Assembly (NCBI GenBank): GCA_910580185.1
Contig: CAJTWC010000013.1
Coordinates: forward strand, 1 to 9,443
DNA length: 9,443 nt
Direction: 5' to 3'
DNA from: an uncultured Bacilli bacterium
Lineage (GTDB): Bacteria; Bacillota_I; Bacilli_A; RF39; UBA660
A program made the position numbers and the translations under genes. The notes beneath the pieces were generated by a model that saw nothing but the letters and a program-made list of their open reading frames with translations, was not told where the DNA came from and did no database searches. The first letter of the stretch is position 1; every line of letters starts with the position of its first letter. Shown piece after piece: positions 5,413-9,443 of the stretch.

Positions 5413-5422
5413 CAATTTATGC

Positions 5423-5451
5423 TTTTAAATAATTATCTACTATGTTAAAAT
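5423..5451 (+). promoter_or_regulatory. Candidate extended -10 promoter for the 256-residue gene
   Basis: TGTTAAAAT (5443-5451) is a TGn extension with a near-consensus -10 (TAAAAT), 17 bases after a poor -35 (TTTTAA, 5423-5428). This looks vegetative rather than forespore-specific: I found no good sigma-F or sigma-G element pair in this gap. Confidence 0.4.
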
Positions 5452-5477
5452 ATAAAGACATAGGGTGGTAAGGTATT

Positions 5478-6248
5478 ATGCAAAGTAAAAGGCTTGTAAA
5501 AAATAGAGTTAATGATAATATTTCTGGTAATAAAGGTTTATATAGTATTACTAATGAGTTATATAAAGATATTTTAAATGATATGAATCCTAATGAGATA
5601 TTAAGTTTATTTGGTCATGCTGATCAATATAATGAGTTTTATGATGTACTTTATCAATCAAAACTAGATATAGCATACATAGATAAAGAATATATTTTTG
5701 ATAAAATATTAGAAACAAAAAATGTTGATTTAATAAATAAGGCTTTATCATTTGAACCGCAATATCAAGCTAAAGCATATGAATTTTTAAAAAATAGCGA
5801 TGATTATGTTTTTATTTGTGAATTTATTTATGGTGTTAACTTTGATTGGAATCCATATCTTGAATTTTTAAAATATCTTGATCTTGGAAGCATAGATTTA
5901 AAAATTTTATGGAATAAAGTTATTAGAAATAACGAATTAAATTTAAAAAATATGACTGAATTATTAGATGATGAAAAATTTTTTATTTTAAGAATTATGT
6001 ATCTTATAAATCTTGGCGTTAAATTCAAAGTTTCTGGTATGTATATAGTAAATCATAAATTAGGCTTATGTTGCTTTATAAATGAAATTAAAAAAATAGA
6101 TGAAAATTTTTACGTTAGAAATATTACTCGTTTGGAAAAAGATTATTATAAATCTATTATTCCTTCTAAAAGCCCTCAAATTAGTTTTGATGATTTAGAC
6201 TTAGGTAATAAGCAAAAAGATCCACGTAAGTCTTTAACAAATAATTAA
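5478..6248 (+). CDS. Unrecognised 256-residue soluble protein between sigF and spoVAC
   Basis: The product has no signal peptide and no membrane segments, so it is not one of the membrane proteins SpoVAA or SpoVAB that occupy this position in Bacillus. The N-terminal 20 residues are basic and probably disordered. The middle (about 25-190) is helical with recurring aromatic-acidic stretches (YNEFYDVLYQ, VDLINKALSF, YEFLKNSDDYVFICEFIYG, YLEFLKYLDLGSIDLKILW) that suggest an alpha-helical repeat or scaffold fold. The last 35 residues are polar, charged and probably unstructured (SPQISFDDLDLGNKQKDPRK). A GGGTGG site (5463-5468) lies nine bases before the ATG. It has its own candidate promoter and terminator. 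It is even more AT-rich, with more AAT and TTA codons, than sigF or spoVAC, which could mean later acquisition or relaxed constraint. I do not recognise the family; a role in sporulation is suggested by position only. Confidence 0.8.
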   Translation: MQSKRLVKNRVNDNISGNKGLYSITNELYKDILNDMNPNEILSLFGHADQYNEFYDVLYQSKLDIAYIDKEYIFDKILETKNVDLINKALSFEPQYQAKAYEFLKNSDDYVFICEFIYGVNFDWNPYLEFLKYLDLGSIDLKILWNKVIRNNELNLKNMTELLDDEKFFILRIMYLINLGVKFKVSGMYIVNHKLGLCCFINEIKKIDENFYVRNITRLEKDYYKSIIPSKSPQISFDDLDLGNKQKDPRKSLTNN

Positions 6249-6278
6249 AAGTTTGGTATAAATAACCAAACTTTTTTT
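6248..6278 (+). terminator. Intrinsic terminator before the spoVA cluster
   Basis: A perfect 10-bp stem (6248-6257 with 6265-6274), a 7-base AT loop and seven T residues (6272-6278). The stop codon of the upstream gene touches the 5' arm. The hairpin also contains the -35 element of the next promoter. Confidence 0.85.
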
Positions 6279-6285
6279 AATACTA
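6256..6285 (+). promoter_or_regulatory. Sigma-G-like promoter of the spoVA operon
   Basis: GTATA (6256-6260), 18 bases, then AATACTA (6279-6285). This fits the sigma-G pattern I remember from Bacillus (GHATR, 18 bases, CATnnTA) with one mismatch, and sigma-G drives spoVA there. Transcription would begin near 6292, about ten bases before spoVAC, at its GGTGA binding site. The -35 lies in the loop side of the preceding terminator hairpin. Confidence 0.5.
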
Positions 6286-6301
6286 ATACTGGTGATAAAA
6301 A

Positions 6302-6742
6302 ATGAATAAAGAAAGGTATAAGGAAATTACAAACGAAATAGTTCCAGAAGAAGATAAAGTAAAAAATGGATTCACCGCGTTTTTAGTTGGTGGATTAGTT
6401 GGACTTTTAGGACAAATAATAGTAGTTGTATTAGAAAATAATTTTAATGTAGCGCATAAAGATGCGACATCAATAATGATAGTATTTTTAATATTTGTTG
6501 CATCATTATGTACGGCTTTGGGATTCTTCGATAACTTAGTTAGTAAGGCAAAGGCCGGATTAATAGTTCCAATTACAGGTTTCGCTCATGCAATGACAAG
6601 TGCTATGCTTGATTATAAAAAAGAAGGTTTTGTAACAGGAATAGGTGCTAATGCATTTAAGTTAACAGGTAGTGTGATTTTATATGGAGTTGTATCTGCT
6701 TATATATTTGGTCTTGTTAGATACTTATTTTTTGGAGGTTAA
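6302..6742 (+). CDS. spoVAC: Stage V sporulation protein AC
   Basis: Integral inner-membrane protein of the SpoVA channel, which moves calcium-dipicolinate into the developing spore and releases it at germination; in Bacillus SpoVAC behaves as a mechanosensitive channel. The 146-residue length is close to the Bacillus protein. After a charged cytoplasmic N-terminus (about 20 residues) come hydrophobic segments near 23-47, 58-76, 83-101 and 112-143. The family core AGLIVPITGFAHAMTSAMLDYKKEGFVTG (in two parts, about 85-113) and FKLTGSVILYG are present. The same core appears in SpoVAE downstream, as these two are paralogues. GGTGA at 6291-6295 serves as binding site. It is the first gene of a three-gene operon behind a sigma-G-like promoter; the next gene starts two bases after its stop. 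Confidence 0.95.
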   Translation: MNKERYKEITNEIVPEEDKVKNGFTAFLVGGLVGLLGQIIVVVLENNFNVAHKDATSIMIVFLIFVASLCTALGFFDNLVSKAKAGLIVPITGFAHAMTSAMLDYKKEGFVTGIGANAFKLTGSVILYGVVSAYIFGLVRYLFFGG

Positions 6743-6744
6743 AA

Positions 6745-7740
6745 ATGACTATAAAATATAATAATGTTTATTTAAAAGATGTTAGTACCATTGCTTGTCA
6801 AAATGAGAAAATAGGAAATTTTGGAAAATTATATGATAAAACTTATGATGATTATTATGCTGGCGAAAAAACATTTGAACAAGCTGAAATAAAAATCATA
6901 GAAGAATCAGTTAACATAGCACTTACAAAATCTAAACTACAATTAAATGATATTGATGCATTAATAGGCGCTGACTTATTAAATCAAATAACACCAAGTG
7001 CGTATGCTTCTAAAGATTTAAAAGTTCCGTTTTTAGGAACGTACAATGCATGTGCATCCATGTGTGAAGAGTTTATAATAGGTGGAAGCTTACTACAAAA
7101 CAAAGAAGTAAGTAACGTATTACTAAATGTTTCATCACATAATATGACTGCTGAAAGACAATATCGTAATCCAGTTGAGTATGGGTGCCCTAAGCCTAAG
7201 AGAGCAACGTTTACCGTAACAGGAAGTGCAACGGCCATTATTACAAAAGAAAAAACTAATATTAAAGTATCTAGTGTATCAATTGGTACAACTACTGATT
7301 TAGGAGTAACTGATGTTTATGACATGGGGTCTGTTATGGCACCAGCAGCGGCTAAAACGATATATGAACATTTAAATGACACTAATTCAAAACCAGAAGA
7401 TTATGATTTGATAATGACAGGAGATTTAGGCGTTTATGGTAAAGAGATATTAAAAAAATATATGAAAGAAGCATACGATATTAATTTGGATGAGAAATTA
7501 GAAGATGCTGGTTCAATTATATATGACAGAAAAAATCAAGAAGAGGTAAAAGCCGGTGGAAGTGGTCCTGCTTGTCTTGCACTTGTTTCATATACTGATG
7601 TTATAAATAAAATGAGAAATGGGAATCTTAAGAAAGTTTTATTAGTTGCAACAGGGGCATTAATGAGTCCAACTATGAATAATCAAAAGTTATCAATTCC
7701 TAGCATTGCGCACGCAGTATGTTTGGAGGTGGTTAAATGA
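6745..7740 (+). CDS. spoVAD: Stage V sporulation protein AD
   Basis: Soluble, membrane-associated partner of the SpoVA channel with a thiolase-like fold; in Bacillus it binds dipicolinic acid directly and is needed for its uptake into the spore. The 331-residue product is of family length. The DALIGADLLNQITPS segment (about 71-85) and FLGTYNACASMCEEF (about 96-110), with C103 at the thiolase nucleophile position, are typical. Next come SSHNMTAERQYRNPVEYG (about 131-148) and the DYDLIMTGDLGVYG segment (about 219-232), then a late GGSGPACLALVSY motif. AGGCC-type motifs are absent; the binding site is GGAGG (6734-6738). The stop TGA overlaps the ATG of spoVAE by four bases, indicating coupled translation. 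I see no truncation or missing key residue. Confidence 0.96.
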   Translation: MTIKYNNVYLKDVSTIACQNEKIGNFGKLYDKTYDDYYAGEKTFEQAEIKIIEESVNIALTKSKLQLNDIDALIGADLLNQITPSAYASKDLKVPFLGTYNACASMCEEFIIGGSLLQNKEVSNVLLNVSSHNMTAERQYRNPVEYGCPKPKRATFTVTGSATAIITKEKTNIKVSSVSIGTTTDLGVTDVYDMGSVMAPAAAKTIYEHLNDTNSKPEDYDLIMTGDLGVYGKEILKKYMKEAYDINLDEKLEDAGSIIYDRKNQEEVKAGGSGPACLALVSYTDVINKMRNGNLKKVLLVATGALMSPTMNNQKLSIPSIAHAVCLEVVK

Positions 7741-8087
7741 TATTTTTATATTCATTTTTATTCTGTGGATTTGTTTGTTTAATTGGACAAATAATACTTG
7801 ATAACACAAAACTTACACCAGGTCATGTTACTAGCTTATTTGTTGTTATTGGAGCGTTTTTAGATTCGTTCGGTTTATATGATAAGTTTATTAAGTGGTT
7901 TGGTGCTGGAACACTTGTTCCAATTACTAGTTTTGGTCACTCTTTAATTCATGGTGCGTTAGCAAAAGCCGATGATGCTGGTTTTCTAGGATTACTTGCA
8001 GGTATGTTTAATTTAACATCATCAGGTATAGTTTCTGCAATGGTTTTTGGATTTATTTTAACTCTTATATTTAAAGCAAAAGACTAG
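7737..8087 (+). CDS. spoVAE: Stage V sporulation protein AE (SpoVAEb type)
   Basis: Small membrane protein of the SpoVA channel. At 116 residues it matches the SpoVAEb subunit; there is no SpoVAEa-type partner. Hydrophobic segments cover about 2-20, 32-50, 56-75 and 85-113. GAGTLVPITSFGHSLIHGAL (57-76) and the GFLGLLAGMFNLTSSGI segment are the family core and closely mirror the corresponding part of SpoVAC. The ATG overlaps the spoVAD stop by four bases, and GGAGGTGG just upstream inside spoVAD gives the ribosome binding site. It is the last gene of the operon, with a terminator overlapping its final codons. The spoVAA, spoVAB, spoVAEa and spoVAF genes of Bacillus are absent here, as in the compact AC-AD-AE clusters of Clostridia. 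Confidence 0.94.
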   Translation: MIFLYSFLFCGFVCLIGQIILDNTKLTPGHVTSLFVVIGAFLDSFGLYDKFIKWFGAGTLVPITSFGHSLIHGALAKADDAGFLGLLAGMFNLTSSGIVSAMVFGFILTLIFKAKD

Positions 8088-8103
8088 TTTTTTGCTTTTT
8101 TTT
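8073..8103 (+). terminator. Intrinsic terminator after spoVAE
   Basis: A 9-bp stem (8073-8081 with 8090-8098), an 8-base loop containing the spoVAE stop codon TAG, and a T run to 8103. The 5' arm is the last coding part of spoVAE. Confidence 0.75.
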
Positions 8104-8104
8104 A

Positions 8105-8113
8105 TGCTAATAT
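8105..8113 (+). promoter_or_regulatory. Candidate extended -10 promoter of the repeat-protein gene
   Basis: TGCTAATAT is a TGn extension with a fair -10; TATAAA (8111-8116) overlaps it as an alternative. It begins two bases after the T run of the spoVAE terminator. No clear -35 is visible, and no sigma-F or sigma-G pattern either. The binding site AAGGGAG (8128-8134) follows closely. Confidence 0.4.
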
Positions 8114-8140
8114 AAAATTAATTATTGAAGGGAGATAAAT

Positions 8141-9443
8141 ATGATAAATTCTAAATTTGACATTAAAAAATATGGACTAAATAATAAAGCTAAGTATTTC
8201 TTTTCATTACTTTTTATTGATGAAGTAGATTTATTTTTATTAAGAAAAGTATTTGGTGATAATTATAATATATATAGTGAAAATAAATTATTTCTATCAG
8301 AAGAAGATATATTTAATATGAATAATATTTTTAATAAAATTAGCTCTATTCAAAAAGAAATTGGCATGAGTAGCTTAGAAATAAAGAAATTGATACCAGC
8401 AGAAGAGTTAACTAATTGCCTTAAGCAATTAGTTAATAAAAACGTTTTTATTAACAATTCTATTGAAAGTGAAGTTATTTCTTTATTGATTTTAAATAAA
8501 ATAAAAACAATAAGAAAAATTGGTAAAGGTAGTTTAAAAGATTTTTTATATGTTTTTGGTTTTAATTTTTCATCATTAAAAAAGTTAGAAGATAATCTTA
8601 CCAAGAATGAATTAGATGAATTTAATATTTATTTAGCCGAAAATTCATTGGATTTTAACGACATAAGTTTGGAATTACGTAATTTAATTATTAAGGTTTT
8701 AAAAGTTTTAATATATTATAGAAAAGAAGTGAAATTAGAAGATCTATCAAATAAATATGATAATAATCTTTCTGGTGATACTAAATTAGAAGAAAAAAGC
8801 TATAGATATAAAATGTTTTTTAACGAAAATTACATCCCAACAAATAAGATTTTCTTAGAGGCCTTTTCTAAATTAACCGCGAAGCAAAAAAGATATTTAG
8901 GTTTATATTTTGGAATAGATTGTGAAGCAAAAGGACAAAAAGAAATAGCAAGTATATATAAAGATGATTTTTATAATGTTTGTAATATTATAAGCGTTGC
9001 AAAAAAGGACCTATTAAAATATATTAATGAAAAAGAAGTAAAACCTAATAATAAATTTACAGAATTTTTAGTAGAAAATAATATTTCAAGAGAAAATTTT
9101 AATAAAGCTTTTAACTTACTTAAGCCAAAGCAAAAGGAATATTTAAGGTTGTTTTTAGGATTTAATTGCAAATCTCTTACAGTTAAAGAAATATGCGAGC
9201 TTAAAAAAGCAAATTATTCAAGTGTATATAATTCCATAGATATTGCAAAGAAAAATATTATAAAAAATATAAAAACAGGAAAGATAAATAAGGCTAAGAA
9301 AAATTCAGAATCAAAAAAACATCAACAAGAAACGTTAACAGCATTCTTAAAAGATAATAATATCTCGGAAGAAGATTTTAATAAAGCGCTAAATTTACTT
9401 CGTTCTAAACAAAAAGAATATATAGAACTTTACTTTGGGATTA
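8141..9443 (+). CDS. Large protein with tandem sigma-region-4-like repeats (3' end outside window)
   Basis: Open from ATG 8141 (AAGGGAG six bases upstream) to the end of the window, 434 residues without a stop. Residues 1-230 are helical, charged and unrecognised (for example KTIRKIGKGSLKDFLYVFGF, about 125-144). From about 232 come repeats of one unit: a helix, then L-x-x-KQK-x-Y-L-x-L-(Y/F)-(F/L)-G-(I/F), a variable loop, KEIA/KEIC with a second helix, and a helix ending AKK-x-(L/I)-(L/I)-K. KQK occurs at 248, 330 and 423. The second and third units share NNIS-x-(E)-x-FNKA-x-NLL before it. The pattern resembles sigma-70 region 4 helix-turn-helix domains (T-x-x-Q-x-x-Y-L-x-L-x-(Y/F) then EIA), suggesting DNA or RNA polymerase binding, but no regions 2 or 3 are seen. 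It follows spoVAE with its own promoter. Function unknown; cytoplasmic by composition. Confidence 0.85.
   Translation, partial: MINSKFDIKKYGLNNKAKYFFSLLFIDEVDLFLLRKVFGDNYNIYSENKLFLSEEDIFNMNNIFNKISSIQKEIGMSSLEIKKLIPAEELTNCLKQLVNKNVFINNSIESEVISLLILNKIKTIRKIGKGSLKDFLYVFGFNFSSLKKLEDNLTKNELDEFNIYLAENSLDFNDISLELRNLIIKVLKVLIYYRKEVKLEDLSNKYDNNLSGDTKLEEKSYRYKMFFNENYIPTNKIFLEAFSKLTAKQKRYLGLYFGIDCEAKGQKEIASIYKDDFYNVCNIISVAKKDLLKYINEKEVKPNNKFTEFLVENNISRENFNKAFNLLKPKQKEYLRLFLGFNCKSLTVKEICELKKANYSSVYNSIDIAKKNIIKNIKTGKINKAKKNSESKKHQQETLTAFLKDNNISEEDFNKALNLLRSKQKEYIELYFGI

Noticed and set aside
7731..7740. UGA read as tryptophan (Mollicutes code)
   Set aside because: TGA ends spoVAD exactly at the family's expected C-terminus and overlaps the spoVAE start, and tryptophans are encoded by TGG, so TGA is a stop.
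1..9443. CRISPR array, tRNA, rRNA, insertion sequence ends or attachment sites
   Set aside because: I saw no regularly spaced repeats, no cloverleaf-like or GC-rich RNA segments, and no flanking inverted repeats with a transposase in the window.

Overview
The window is a very AT-rich, densely packed stretch in which every convincing gene lies on the + strand. It comes from an endospore-forming low-GC Gram-positive bacterium (Bacillota): it carries sigF, spoIIAA and a spoVAC-spoVAD-spoVAE cluster, each recognisable from protein motifs. TGA is used as an ordinary stop (end of spoVAD, overlapping the spoVAE start), so despite the Mollicutes-like base composition the standard bacterial code applies. 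An uncultured Bacilli or Erysipelotrichia-like gut lineage would fit, but that is inference.

Layout. Positions 1-908 hold the 3' end of an unrecognised gene and a second unrecognised gene overlapping it by one base, closed by a terminator. Positions 931-1849 hold a promoter and a DUF1848 gene, whose product carries a radical-SAM-like CxxxCxxC cluster near its C-terminus. Positions 1850-2780 are a decayed accessory patch: a hairpin region, a small ORF of doubtful start, and a broken ORF6N-type gene. Positions 2762-4312 hold gpsA and a Nudix hydrolase gene as a tight pair ending in a terminator.

Positions 4328-5412 are the spoIIA locus: a perfect Spo0A box, spoIIAA and sigF, then a terminator. 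The gene that normally sits between them, spoIIAB (anti-sigma factor and SpoIIAA kinase), is absent, with only one base between the two genes. SpoIIAA also lacks the phosphorylated serine of the usual DSSG motif. This is the most interesting observation in the window. Positions 5423-6278 hold an unrecognised 256-residue gene with its own candidate promoter and terminator. Positions 6256-8103 hold the spoVA cluster, preceded by a sigma-G-like promoter embedded in the previous terminator. Positions 8105-9443 hold the start of a long gene whose product has at least three tandem repeats resembling sigma factor region 4; it runs off the window.

How the genes work together. Spo0A would switch on spoIIAA-sigF. 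Sigma-F starts the forespore programme and, through a later forespore sigma factor (sigma-G by analogy), the spoVA channel genes that load dipicolinic acid into the spore core. How sigma-F is held inactive here without a locally encoded SpoIIAB is an open question. The window also shows a compact style: terminator hairpins abut or overlap the next promoter, and predicted leaders are only about 10-20 bases.
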